A DNA stretch of 64,000 nucleotides from assembly GCF_033472595.1 (NCBI RefSeq), contig NZ_CP137642.1, positions 1,674,001-1,738,000 on the forward strand. The letters run 5' to 3'. The number at the start of each line of letters is the position of its first letter. Within the stretch, counting starts at the first letter, position 1. The notes under the pieces were generated by a model. The model was not told the origin of the DNA. It ran no database searches and saw only the letters and a list, made by a program, of their open reading frames with translations. The position numbers and the translations under genes were made by a program. This document shows positions 48,584 to 57,364 of this stretch, piece after piece. The DNA comes from Methanoculleus receptaculi. Its GTDB lineage: Archaea > Halobacteriota > Methanomicrobia > Methanomicrobiales > Methanoculleaceae.

Positions 48584-49386
48584 CGCCTCCATCTTTCTCG
48601 GTCTACGGGATCGCGACCCCGCTGATCTACCCGGGGGATGATGTAGCGGAGAGGTTCCTTGAGTCCGTGGGGCGGTCGGGCGCGGGGGGGTTTAAGACCG
48701 GTGATGTTCTGGCGGTTGCGGAATCGGCGCTGGCAACCGCGGAGGGGCGGGTCGTGAGTCTCGCCAGCGTCGAGCCTTCAGAAGAGGCGCTACGACTCGC
48801 CCGGGATTACGTGATGGACGCCCATCTCGCCGAGGTGGTGCTCCGGGAGAGCGACCGGGTCGTTGGCGGGATACCCGGGTTCCTGCTCTGCATGAAGAAC
48901 GGGACGCTCCTCCCAAACGCGGGGATCGACGCCTCAAACGCTCCAGCCGGTTCGGTTGTTCTCCTGCCCCTCGACCCTGACGCCTCGGCGGCACGGATAC
49001 GATCCGCGATCGCTGAACGGACGGGGGCCGATCTGGGTGTCATCATTGTCGATTCCCGGACGCACGCGATGCGGCTTGGCTGCAGTGGGGTTGCAATCGG
49101 GTGTTCGGGGATCCCATCGGTGATAGATGAGCGCGGGAGAAAGGATCTATTCGGCCGCGAGCTCCAGGTCACAAAAAGGGCGGTTGCGGACTGTATAGCC
49201 TCGGCCGCTGAACTCGTGATGGGGGAGGCTGATGAATGTGTTCCGGCGGCAGTTATACGGGGGATCGGCCTCCCCATCGGCGACTACAACGGGGTTGCTA
49301 CCATAGACGCTTCAGAGTGCCTCTTCATGGGGGTTGCGCTTCACGCCGACCCGTCCCTTCTCGTCGATGGCAAGAGAGAACCCTGA
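48580..49386 (+). CDS. cofE: Coenzyme F420-0:L-glutamate ligase family protein
   Basis: The 268-residue protein shows FKTGDVLAVAESALATAEGR, GFLLCMKNGTLLPNAGIDAS and VIIVDSRTHAMRLGCSGVAIG, the conserved CofE metal- and GTP-binding parts. It adds gamma-linked glutamates to F420-0. It starts at an ATGA overlap. Its last 75 bases overlap cofC on the other strand. Confidence 0.88.
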   Translation: MTPPSFSVYGIATPLIYPGDDVAERFLESVGRSGAGGFKTGDVLAVAESALATAEGRVVSLASVEPSEEALRLARDYVMDAHLAEVVLRESDRVVGGIPGFLLCMKNGTLLPNAGIDASNAPAGSVVLLPLDPDASAARIRSAIAERTGADLGVIIVDSRTHAMRLGCSGVAIGCSGIPSVIDERGRKDLFGRELQVTKRAVADCIASAAELVMGEADECVPAAVIRGIGLPIGDYNGVATIDASECLFMGVALHADPSLLVDGKREP

Positions 49387-49959
49387 GTTCTCCAGGTACT
49401 CTCTGCTCTTTCTCCCTTTTCCGTGGATGAGGATCTCTACGAGATCCTCTTTCTCGTCGATATCGGTGGACATCCGGAAGGAGTCGATGACATCGACGGA
49501 TAACCCGCACTCTTCTGCAACCCGCAGGTGGTCAAGGAAACTCGCACCGTAGAAGTCGGCGTGGAAGCACTGAGGTTTCTTGAGGAAGATCACGTTCGTT
49601 CCTCCACCGCGGCCGGGGACGATGGCCATATCCTTCTCCGTCCGGATCAAACGCTGGATATCCCCGGCCGTGACCAGAGGTATGTCGGCCATGATGATGA
49701 GCGCGGGGCAGTGGAACTGACGGAGCGCCCAGTTGATGGCATCGTTGAGGGGTTCCGTCCGGACGGCGATGAGCACGTTGTCGTGTTTGAAGGGGTGGGT
49801 GCAGAGCAGGGTGGCGCTGCACCCGGACTTCTGCACGGCGGCGATCACGTCTTCAAGCATCATCCGGGCGAACGCCTCCCGCTCTTCCTGGTTTAAGATG
49901 CAGGATAGGCGCGTCTTCGGGTTCACGGGCTTGAAAGGGATGAGCGCGTGGAAGTACAT
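49312..49959 (-). CDS. cofC: 2-phospho-L-lactate guanylyltransferase
   Basis: The 215-residue nucleotidyltransferase begins ALIPFKPVNPKTRLSCILNQ (the GTP-binding PFK...KTRL loop). It continues with IIMADIPLVTAGDI (metal-binding Asp), PGRGGGTNVIF and FYGASFLDHLRVAEE. It activates 2-phospholactate for F420 side-chain assembly. It is convergent with cofE, with overlapping coding ends. Confidence 0.92.
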   Translation of the reverse strand: MYFHALIPFKPVNPKTRLSCILNQEEREAFARMMLEDVIAAVQKSGCSATLLCTHPFKHDNVLIAVRTEPLNDAINWALRQFHCPALIIMADIPLVTAGDIQRLIRTEKDMAIVPGRGGGTNVIFLKKPQCFHADFYGASFLDHLRVAEECGLSVDVIDSFRMSTDIDEKEDLVEILIHGKGRKSREYLENSGFSLAIDEKGRVGVKRNPHEEAL

Positions 49960-50100
49960 TGAGAATCGGTTGTAGAGGCAGCATTAAATAGCCATCGCTA
50001 TCCCCGAAGGGGAAAGACCCGGATCGGGTCTTACCGGGCAACGGCGCGGCAGGAGGAGCCGGATGGCAACTCTGCCCGGGTGAACGGCCCCGCTCGAGGG

Positions 50101-50175
50101 CGGTGATGGGCTGGCGGGAAAGGGGGGACGGAGACGGTTCCCGCCCCCAGTCTCTGCGTGTCATGGGGATACTCA
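50101..50175 (+). repeat. Dispersed intergenic repeat, copy E
   Basis: GGGGGACGGAGACGGTTCCC, a GCCCC block, TCTCTGCGTGTCATGGGGATAC. It corresponds to the second half of copy A (GGAGACGGAGACG ... CTCATCCGGATAC). Confidence 0.45.
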
Positions 50176-50280
50176 CTTCAGGGAGAGCAGACCGCCCCGG
50201 ATACCGTGCAGGGGGAGAGGGAGCAGGATTCTTCGGGGGATTTTCACCCGAAACCGAGGTGACGCGATGCGCACTCCTGA

Positions 50281-50350
50281 CACTGTATCTATGGGATATC
50301 ACCCCCGAGGGGGAGGGGCTGACTGGGAGGGGGCGGAACGCCCCTTCCCC
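50281..50350 (+). repeat. Dispersed intergenic repeat, copy D
   Basis: Starts CACTGTATCTATGGGATATC, continues GGGGGAGGGGCTGACTGGGA and GGGGCGGAACGCCCC. The second part is nearly the same as copy F at 53691. Confidence 0.5.
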
Positions 50351-50491
50351 TGTTGCTGCACCTCTGGTTGAACGGTTTTCGCCGAGCCGCTACCGCGGCC
50401 TCCTCCCCCCTCAAAGCCGCTCCCGCACATCTCTTTCCCCCCACCGCGTTTCCTCCCGAAGGTTCATGAAGGAGGGGGCTGAGATCTATCC

Positions 50492-51487
50492 ATGCACCGC
50501 CGCGTCATAACCTTCTCAAGGAACGCGTTTCTCCCGCTGACAACGGTCTGTGCAAATCACTGCGGCTACTGCTCTTTCCGCACCCCGGTTCAGGAAGGCT
50601 GCATCATGCCGCCCGGGGAAGCGATCAGGACGCTTGAGGCTAGCGCCGCCCTCGGCTGCACCGAGGCGCTCTTCACCTTCGGCGAACGTCCCGGCCTCGT
50701 CCCGGGGTTCTCCGCGATGCTCGAACGGTTCGGCTACCATGACATCCTGGACTACGTCTACGACCTCTCCCTCGAGGCCATAAGATGCGGCCTTTTGCCG
50801 CACACGAACGCCGGGATCCTCACGTACCAGGAACTCAGCCGGCTCCGAACCGTCAACGCCAGCATGGGGCTGATGCTCGAGACGACCGCCGACGTCCCTG
50901 CGCACCGCAACTCCCCGGGGAAGGATCCGGCGGTGAGGATTGATATGATCGAGAACGCCGGGAAACTCTCTATCCCGTTCACGACCGGCATCCTGCTCGG
51001 GATCGGCGAGACGATGGACGACCGTGAGGAGTCGCTCCGTGTCATCTGTGACCTCCACCGGCGTTACGGCCACATCCAAGAGGTGATCGTCCAGAACTTC
51101 TGCCCCAAACCCGGTACACCGATGGCGGATGCAGCGGTGCCGGGCACTGACGAGATCTGCGCGACGATATCCCTTGCCAGGGAGATCCTGCCGCCGGACG
51201 TGGCCGTGCAGATACCCCCTAACCTCGTCGACGCATCCTGTCTGATCGGGTGCGGGGTCAGCGACCTCGGCGGAATCTCCCCGCTGACCATAGATTACGT
51301 CAACCCCGAGCACCCCTGGCCGCAGATCGAGGAACTCAAACGGATTGTCGGGGACGCCGAACTCCGCGAACGCCTCTGCATATACCCTCAGTACATCGAG
51401 AGGGGCTGGTATCCTCCGCTGCTCGAACCGCTGATCCGGCATCTCTCTGAGAGGATTGCCGCCTCCTCTCGGGGTGAGGGGGCATAA
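50492..51487 (+). CDS. cofG: 7,8-didemethyl-8-hydroxy-5-deazariboflavin (FO) synthase subunit 1
   Basis: The 331-residue radical SAM enzyme has CANHCGYC (CX3CX2C, about residues 18-25), preceded by SRNAFLPLTTV. ETTADVPAHRNSPGKDP, TGILLGIGET and QEVIVQNFCPKPGTPM follow. With CofH it makes the F420 chromophore. cofH is not adjacent. It starts with ATG after a GC-rich gap. Confidence 0.93.
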   Translation: MHRRVITFSRNAFLPLTTVCANHCGYCSFRTPVQEGCIMPPGEAIRTLEASAALGCTEALFTFGERPGLVPGFSAMLERFGYHDILDYVYDLSLEAIRCGLLPHTNAGILTYQELSRLRTVNASMGLMLETTADVPAHRNSPGKDPAVRIDMIENAGKLSIPFTTGILLGIGETMDDREESLRVICDLHRRYGHIQEVIVQNFCPKPGTPMADAAVPGTDEICATISLAREILPPDVAVQIPPNLVDASCLIGCGVSDLGGISPLTIDYVNPEHPWPQIEELKRIVGDAELRERLCIYPQYIERGWYPPLLEPLIRHLSERIAASSRGEGA

Positions 51488-51529
51488 CCTCATCAAGAAT
51501 CCCGCTCAACACATATCGGAGTTCTGCGC

Positions 51530-52255
51530 ATGAAACAGGGTGACCTGCTCCACAGTGGGAAGGCTAAATCCGTCTACCGCACCGACGACCCCGGGGTCTA
51601 CATAATGAAGTTCCGGGACGACATAACGGCATTCGACGGGGAGAAGAAAGACACACTTTGCGGCAAGGGGGTATACAACGCTGAGGTCTCGTCCTTCTTC
51701 TTCAGATACCTGGAAGAACACGGGATACGGACGCATTACCTGGAGAGCACCGAACCCGGCACCATGGCGGTGCGTGCGCTTGAGATGATCCCTCTCGAGG
51801 TGATTGTGAGGAACATCGCGGCCGGGTCTCTCGTGCGCAAATACCCCTTCAGGGAGGGCGAACCGCTCGACCCGCCGGTGATAATCATCGACTACAAGAG
51901 CGACGCCCTCCACGACCCGATGCTGAACGATGACCTGGTCTTTGCTCTCCATCTTGCCACACCCGAGGAACTCGACCTGATCAAGGCCACAGCGCTCGCA
52001 ATAAACGAGATACTCCGGGAATACCTTGATGCGCGCGGGATCACCCTTGTCGATTTCAAACTCGAGTTCGGCCGCGACAACGGGGATATCGTCGTTGGCG
52101 ACGAGATCAGCATGGACTCGATGAGGCTCTGGGAAAAAGAGACCGGAGCCTCTCTCGATAAGGATGTTTACCGGTTCAGCAAGGGAGACGTGATGGAGAC
52201 GTATGCCGCTGCCGCAAGACGCATACTCTCCCCGTCAGGAGGTGAGACTGCATGA
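51530..52255 (+). CDS. purC: Phosphoribosylaminoimidazole-succinocarboxamide synthase
   Basis: The 241-residue SAICAR synthase has LLHSGKAKSVYRTDDPG (ATP-binding), FRDDITAFDGEKKD, VIVRNIAAGSLVRKY and DFKLEFGRD...VGDEISMDSMRLW. It opens the pur cluster. Its stop overlaps purS (ATGA). Confidence 0.95.
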   Translation: MKQGDLLHSGKAKSVYRTDDPGVYIMKFRDDITAFDGEKKDTLCGKGVYNAEVSSFFFRYLEEHGIRTHYLESTEPGTMAVRALEMIPLEVIVRNIAAGSLVRKYPFREGEPLDPPVIIIDYKSDALHDPMLNDDLVFALHLATPEELDLIKATALAINEILREYLDARGITLVDFKLEFGRDNGDIVVGDEISMDSMRLWEKETGASLDKDVYRFSKGDVMETYAAAARRILSPSGGETA

Positions 52256-52494
52256 AGTATACCGTTACCATAACCATCCGACTGAAAGAGGGGATGCTCA
52301 ACCCTGAGGCGCGTGCCATCCAGCACGCCCTCAAGAACCTGGGGTTCCAGACTGAAGACCTGACCACAGCACGACTCTTCCGGATCAGGCTCGATGCTCC
52401 TGATGCAGCGGCGGCCCGGGAGACAGCCCGGCAGATGTGCGACCGGCTCCTGGCAAACCCTGTAATCCACGATTATGCGATCGAGGTCGAGTAA
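52252..52494 (+). CDS. purS: Phosphoribosylformylglycinamidine synthase subunit PurS
   Basis: The 80-residue protein has ITIRLKEGMLNPEARAIQHA and a C-terminal LLANPVIHDYAIEVE, as in PurS. It bridges PurQ and PurL in the FGAM synthase complex. purQ follows three bases later; purL is not in the window. Confidence 0.93.
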   Translation: MKYTVTITIRLKEGMLNPEARAIQHALKNLGFQTEDLTTARLFRIRLDAPDAAAARETARQMCDRLLANPVIHDYAIEVE

Positions 52495-52497
52495 GGC

Positions 52498-53229
52498 ATG
52501 AGGTTTGCTGTTGTGCAGTTCGGCGGCAGCAACTGCGACCGGGACGTATGCCATGTCCTTACCGATGTCTGCGGCGTCGATACCGACCTCGTCTGGTACA
52601 AGGACGGGCTCAGCCGTTCCTACGACGCCGTGGTGCTGCCGGGTGGGTTCTCCTACGGCGATTACCTCCGGCCGGGAGCGATCGCCGCGAGAACCCCGAT
52701 CATGGCCGATGTCATCAGGCACGCAAAGACCGGGGGCCTGGTGCTCGGTATCTGCAACGGCGCCCAGATTGCCTCGGAGGCCGGGCTGGTGCCCGGGGTC
52801 TTCACGCTTAACACCTACCCGAAGTTCATCTCGCGGCACGTCCACCTCAGTGTCGAGAACACCACCTCGCCGTTCACGATGCTCTACCGGAAAGGGGAGG
52901 TGATCAGGATACCGATCGCACATGCGGAGGGTCGTTACGTCGCCCCGCTGATGGAGATTGCAAGACTGAACCGCGAGAAACGGGTCGCGTTCAGGTTCTG
53001 CGACGAACACGGGAACGTGGGACCGGAGAGCAACCCGAACGGCTCGACTGAGAGTATCACCGGCATACTGTCAGAGGGCGGAAACGTCCTCGCGATGATG
53101 CCGCATCCCGAGCGCGCAAGCGAGGCGGTGCTCGGGTCAGAGGACGGGGTCAAAATCTTTAACTCGATGGTAGCCTATATCGAAGAGTACGGGAGAAGAA
53201 GCCCCGCGCGAAAGGAGAAGAGGGCATGA
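52498..53229 (+). CDS. purQ: Phosphoribosylformylglycinamidine synthase subunit PurQ (glutaminase)
   Basis: The 243-residue class I glutaminase has VLPGGFSYGDYLRPGAIA, the nucleophile Cys86 in LGICNGAQ, and His/Glu of the triad in MMPHPERA near residue 201. It supplies ammonia to PurL. The stop overlaps the next gene. Confidence 0.95.
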   Translation: MRFAVVQFGGSNCDRDVCHVLTDVCGVDTDLVWYKDGLSRSYDAVVLPGGFSYGDYLRPGAIAARTPIMADVIRHAKTGGLVLGICNGAQIASEAGLVPGVFTLNTYPKFISRHVHLSVENTTSPFTMLYRKGEVIRIPIAHAEGRYVAPLMEIARLNREKRVAFRFCDEHGNVGPESNPNGSTESITGILSEGGNVLAMMPHPERASEAVLGSEDGVKIFNSMVAYIEEYGRRSPARKEKRA

Positions 53230-53507
53230 CTGAAAGTAATATCGAAAATGAGCATAACAGGGCAAAGGAATACGCAAAGGAGAGGGGCTACATCTTAAAT
53301 CCCGATGAAAGACAGCTTGAGACCGTTCTCCGCGGGCTTGCCAGGAACAAGGAACGGTTCGGGGCGGCATACTGCCCCTGCAGGCTCAGGAGCGGGGACC
53401 CCGAGAAAGACCGGATCATCATCTGCCCCTGCATCTACCACGAGCAGGAGATAGAGGAACAGGGGTTCTGCCACTGCAGGCTTTTCTTCAAGAAGAAGTC
53501 CGAATAA
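53226..53507 (+). CDS. Ferredoxin:thioredoxin reductase catalytic subunit
   Basis: The 93-residue protein shows the three Cys pairs of the family: YCPCR (about 49), ICPC (about 67) and FCHCR (about 82). They hold a [4Fe-4S] cluster next to a redox-active disulfide. It passes electrons from ferredoxin to a thioredoxin-like partner. It is coupled to purQ by an ATGA overlap, so it may be tuned to purine synthesis or simply share the promoter. Confidence 0.88.
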   Translation: MTESNIENEHNRAKEYAKERGYILNPDERQLETVLRGLARNKERFGAAYCPCRLRSGDPEKDRIIICPCIYHEQEIEEQGFCHCRLFFKKKSE

Positions 53508-53882
53508 CCTTCTTTTCCCTGGCCCGCCGGTGGTGGAGCAGGAGTTACCAGCAGCCTCTCGCCTGACAGAAGAGAGCCTTCTGCCTTCCGGGAGGGTGCA
53601 GCGTGGGGAGAGTCCTTCCCTGGCACGGACGGGATGAAACTTCAGGAAAGTTTCCCACCGGCAACCGGGTGAGAACCCCTTGCGGACAGCGTCTCGATGG
53701 AGGATCGACCCCGTGGGGGAGGGGCTGACGGGAAGGGGGCGGGACGCCCCCTTCCCCGAGAAGAGACCACCCCCCACCCGGCGCTTTCAGCACACCTGGC
53801 AAGGGCAGGAACCGTCTGCCGGAGGGAGGAGGGCCCACCCCCCAGAGACCGAGAGATCCCGGACCATCTCAACCCTGGAAAT
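53508..53882. other. Intergenic region with repeat copy F
   Basis: About 375 bases between convergent genes. No credible gene. It contains repeat copy F at 53691-53759. Confidence 0.5.
53691..53759 (+). repeat. Dispersed intergenic repeat, copy F
   Basis: GTCTCGATGGAGGATCGACC, GGGGGAGGGGCTGACGGGA and GGGGCGGGACGCCCCCTTCC. It aligns along its length with copy D. Confidence 0.5.
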
Positions 53883-55538
53883 TCACTTCTGCTGCTTTAG
53901 CGTTCTTCTGTGCCTGAAAGCATCGTAAACCGCGTAGAACCCGATCAAAACCGCGACGATATAGCCAAGCGTCGCAACAACCGAGATCGACTCTGGTATG
54001 GGGACGTCGGCCACCCCTATCACCAGCGACGAGCCCACAACGATCGCTGCCACCACAAGCCCAACGAGGAGTTTGTCGCTCGTCCGGTCGACGATGCCGC
54101 TGATCTGACGGAGGTCGCGGTCATCTATCCCGAACTTGATCGTCCCCTCAGAGAGCGTCCGAAGCGCCTCGTTGACGTTCGCCGGGAGGGCAAGCAGGCC
54201 ATCAGCCGCGCCTGCAAGCGACCGCACCGCACCCTCCAGAGTTTCCATGGAGAACCGCTGCCTTGCGGCAATATCCGTCAGGTACGGCCGGATCCGGTGA
54301 TCGAAGTTGAAGTCCGGGTCCAGCCTGACCCCGAGATCCATAACCATAACGATCACCTTCATTATCAGCATCAGGCTCGACGGCACCCGGATATGGTACC
54401 GCCGGAGGGTATCGGTCAGCCCCCGGATCGCGAACGCAAAGTTCACCCGCTTCAGTTTCGTCTCCCGATAATCCAGCAGGATCAGGTAGAGGTCGTCTTT
54501 TACGCTATCTACGTCCTCCCGCCTGATCCGAACGCCAAGACCTCCGAGCGCGGCAAGCACCCCGTCAACATCTGTCCTGCTCAACGAGAGGAGGAGATCC
54601 ACAAAGACCTTCCTCTTCTCCGGCCGGATGACACCAAATATACCGTAATCCAGGACAGCGATCTCGCCCTGCCGGGTCACCAGCAGGTTGCCCGCGTGGG
54701 GGTCGCCGTGAAAGAACCCATCGACAAAGATCTGCTTGACGTAGGCGTAAAACCCAATCTCAGCGATCTCTACGGGGGAGACGCCCATGGCGCGTATGGC
54801 CTCCAGATCATCGATCCTGACACCCTCGACGTAGTCCATCACAAGCATCCGGGGGCCGGAGAGGTTCCAGTAGATCCGGGGTATCCTGATGCCCGGAACG
54901 TCTCTCAAGTTCCGCCTTAGCCGCTCCGCGTTCATCCCGTCCTGGGTGAAGTCCAGTTCACGCCGGATCTGGATTGCAAACTCCTCCACCATCCCCACAG
55001 CGTTGTAGACCTGGAGGTCCGGGAACATCGATTCCAGCCTGGCCGCAAGCGACTGCAGGATCAGGAGGTCGGTCTCGATCAGGTCGACTATCCCGGGGCG
55101 CTGCACCTTGAGGGCAACGACGCGGCCGCCCCTCAGGACAGCGCGGTGCACCTGTGAGAGGGATGCCGCCGCTGCCGGCTCCTCCTCGATCAGGTCGAAA
55201 CAGTCCTCCAGGTTCCCGCAGTACTCCATGATCACCGGCCGGATCTCCTCAAACGGCAGCGGCGCAACCCGGTCCTGGAGCCTCTGCAGCTCCTCGATCA
55301 ACTCGGGCGGGAGCAGTTCACGCCGGGTGCTCATGATCTGGCCGAACTTGATGTAAGTCGGCCCCAGTTCCTCGATGGCAAGCCGGATACGCTCGTAGAT
55401 CGATCGTTTCTCCTGCGGACGTTTCCGGAGCGCCTGAAGCCGTTCGGCCCCCGGAATAACCTCCTCTACCAGGATCCCGAACCCGTATTTGACCAGCACA
55501 TCTGCTATCTGGCGGTACCGCCGGAACCGCGTGACCAT
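53883..55538 (-). CDS. ABC1/UbiB-family atypical kinase
   Basis: The 551-residue protein has the family KxGQ motif in YIKFGQIMSTR (about 60), AAASLSQVHRAVLRGG (Ala-rich loop), VALKVQRPGI, the catalytic FFHGDPHAGNLLV and VLDYGIFG. Two C-terminal membrane segments (LVGLVVAAIVVGSSLVIG and ATLGYIVAVLIGFYAVY) anchor it. Relatives act in quinone synthesis, but methanogens of this order lack ubiquinone, so the lipid substrate is unknown. ATG 55538 is preferred over GTG 55541. Confidence 0.85.
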   Translation of the reverse strand: MVTRFRRYRQIADVLVKYGFGILVEEVIPGAERLQALRKRPQEKRSIYERIRLAIEELGPTYIKFGQIMSTRRELLPPELIEELQRLQDRVAPLPFEEIRPVIMEYCGNLEDCFDLIEEEPAAAASLSQVHRAVLRGGRVVALKVQRPGIVDLIETDLLILQSLAARLESMFPDLQVYNAVGMVEEFAIQIRRELDFTQDGMNAERLRRNLRDVPGIRIPRIYWNLSGPRMLVMDYVEGVRIDDLEAIRAMGVSPVEIAEIGFYAYVKQIFVDGFFHGDPHAGNLLVTRQGEIAVLDYGIFGVIRPEKRKVFVDLLLSLSRTDVDGVLAALGGLGVRIRREDVDSVKDDLYLILLDYRETKLKRVNFAFAIRGLTDTLRRYHIRVPSSLMLIMKVIVMVMDLGVRLDPDFNFDHRIRPYLTDIAARQRFSMETLEGAVRSLAGAADGLLALPANVNEALRTLSEGTIKFGIDDRDLRQISGIVDRTSDKLLVGLVVAAIVVGSSLVIGVADVPIPESISVVATLGYIVAVLIGFYAVYDAFRHRRTLKQQK

Positions 55539-55565
55539 CACGGAAGGTTCTGCGCTCCGGGTAGA

Positions 55566-56741
55566 TTAATGGATTGGTGAGCGGGAACCGCCCCGCGAGA
55601 ACGACTTCCAGGGGTATGGGACGGCAAGGAATAGCAGCACCGAGAGGACGATTGCAAGCGGGATCGTCACAAGCCCCACCTCAAGCGAGGTCAGATCGGA
55701 GATCAGGCCGGTGAGCGCAACGCCGAGTCCGCCCACACCGACAGAGAGACCGAGCATCAGCCCGGAGACCAGGCCGACGTTTGCAGGGGCGATCTCGTGC
55801 GCCATCGCCACGCTGACCGCAAACGTCGACCAGAGGGCGAACCCGAAGACCATCAGCGCGACGAGCGAGATCGCTCCGCCCGCCGTGAGGAAGACCAGGA
55901 ACGGTGGGATGGCGGCCATGAGGCCGAGGATGGTGCAGTCCTTGCGGCCGTAGCGGTCAGAGAGCGAGCCCCCGACAACCTGGCCGACGACCCCGGATAT
56001 CAGCATCCCCGAGACCAGGAGGTTCGCGGTCACGAGGTCGAACCCCCGCAGGGTGAGGACGGTTGGGAGGTAGGCAACAGACCCGAAGATTGCCCAGGCA
56101 CGGAGACCCGAGGCCGCGACCATGAGCGCGATCGCCCGATAGGATGTCCGGGCAACCGGTGCGGCGGCGGGCCGGGCTCCCTCGCGGCGGTCGGGGGTGG
56201 GGAGGATGCGCCGCAGAACCGCCGACATCAGTATGCCGGGGACGGCCAGGACAACAAGCCCCGGCAACCCCATCAGCCCGACGACCGCCCCGGCACAGAT
56301 GGGGCCCAGCGCGTAACCGAGGTTCCCGCCGATCACAAAGTAGGAGGTGACCCGGCCGCGGACGGCGTCCCGGGTCAGGCGGCTGACCGTCCCCAAGGCG
56401 CTCGGGTGGAAGAGGGCGTGCCCGAACGCCGCGATGGTGACCGAGGCGATGATCAGGTAGTAGTTCCCGAGCAGACCGACGAAGGATATGAACGTCGCAC
56501 TGATAAGGACCGTGATGCTGATATGGATGGCAAACCCCTTGTTGTCGTAGAGCCAGCCTGCAACCGGCTGCAGGAAAGACGAGGTCAGGTTGTAGACGGT
56601 GACTATCAGCCCTGCAAGGAGGAAGGAGTAGCCCTGCTCTGCGATCAGGAGAGGGAGGATTGCAGGGAGGACCGGCGAGTAGAGGTCGGTCACAAGATGG
56701 GCGGCGGAGAGCGCCCAGACCGGTTTTGTATCGGCAGCCAC
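55566..56741 (-). CDS. MFS transporter (fosmidomycin-resistance-like)
   Basis: The 391-residue protein has about 12 hydrophobic segments and an early SAAHLVTDLYSPVLPAILP, the HLxxDxYxxxLP signature of the FSR-like subgroup. A basic loop SDRYGRKD lies between TM8 and TM9. It probably exports a small molecule. It starts with GTG 9 bases after the methyltransferase gene on the same strand. Confidence 0.82.
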   Translation of the reverse strand: MAADTKPVWALSAAHLVTDLYSPVLPAILPLLIAEQGYSFLLAGLIVTVYNLTSSFLQPVAGWLYDNKGFAIHISITVLISATFISFVGLLGNYYLIIASVTIAAFGHALFHPSALGTVSRLTRDAVRGRVTSYFVIGGNLGYALGPICAGAVVGLMGLPGLVVLAVPGILMSAVLRRILPTPDRREGARPAAAPVARTSYRAIALMVAASGLRAWAIFGSVAYLPTVLTLRGFDLVTANLLVSGMLISGVVGQVVGGSLSDRYGRKDCTILGLMAAIPPFLVFLTAGGAISLVALMVFGFALWSTFAVSVAMAHEIAPANVGLVSGLMLGLSVGVGGLGVALTGLISDLTSLEVGLVTIPLAIVLSVLLFLAVPYPWKSFSRGGSRSPIH

Positions 56742-56749
56742 GGTTTAAC

Positions 56750-57364
56750 TCAGATCCTTCTTCTTAAATGTATGGCCTCAACCGTGATATCCATGCGGTC
56801 GCTGCGGTGATGGGCGAACGTCCGCCTCATTGGAAACCTGCAGCGGATCACCTCCACCACAACCGCCCGACCCTCCGTATACGCGGCCACAAACGCTGCC
56901 GACCCCTGGTTGAAGATGCCGTAGACCTCGCCGGCAATTTCAAGCGCCCTGTCGATGAACGGCCGGTCGGCATGAACCTTCTGCGCCCCAAACGGCGGGT
57001 TCATAACAACGGTATCGCAGGCAAACCGACCCCAGTCAAGACCACTGTCGCGTACGTCGGCCACAACGAACTCGATATCCAGGCCGAGCCGGTCGGCGTT
57101 CCGCCGGGCTGCGGCCACCGCTGCCGGGTCTATATCAAGACCTGTCACGGCCGACGCCCCGAGGAGCGCCGCGCCGCAGCCCAGGATCCCCGTTCCGCAG
57201 CCGAGGTCAACGACCCTCCTCCCCTCGATCGCCCCCTGCATGGCGGCGTGGTGGAGGAGACGGGCAGCCACCGGAGCCGGAGTCCCGTACTGCTCAAGCC
57301 GCGAGGTCGGCCGCTCGAACCCCTCCAGGCGTTCGAGTTCCATCTCGAGATGGCGCAGGTTCAT
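56750..57364 (-). CDS. METTL5-like SAM-dependent methyltransferase
   Basis: The 204-residue Rossmann methyltransferase has VVDLGCGTGILGCGAALLGA (SAM site, about 51-70) and the catalytic VMNPPFGAQKVHADRPF (about 119). NPPF marks amino-methyltransferases acting on adenine, and METTL5 modifies small-subunit rRNA. The ATG overlaps the dph2 stop (ATGA). Translation-related neighbours fit an RNA substrate. Confidence 0.85.
   Translation of the reverse strand: MNLRHLEMELERLEGFERPTSRLEQYGTPAPVAARLLHHAAMQGAIEGRRVVDLGCGTGILGCGAALLGASAVTGLDIDPAAVAAARRNADRLGLDIEFVVADVRDSGLDWGRFACDTVVMNPPFGAQKVHADRPFIDRALEIAGEVYGIFNQGSAAFVAAYTEGRAVVVEVIRCRFPMRRTFAHHRSDRMDITVEAIHLRRRI

Larger units (their letters stand above)
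49960..50491. other. Intergenic region with two repeat copies
   Basis: About 530 bases with no credible gene. It contains repeat copies E (50101-50175) and D (50281-50350). Sequence around 50055-50100 is GC-rich without clear structure. Confidence 0.5.
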
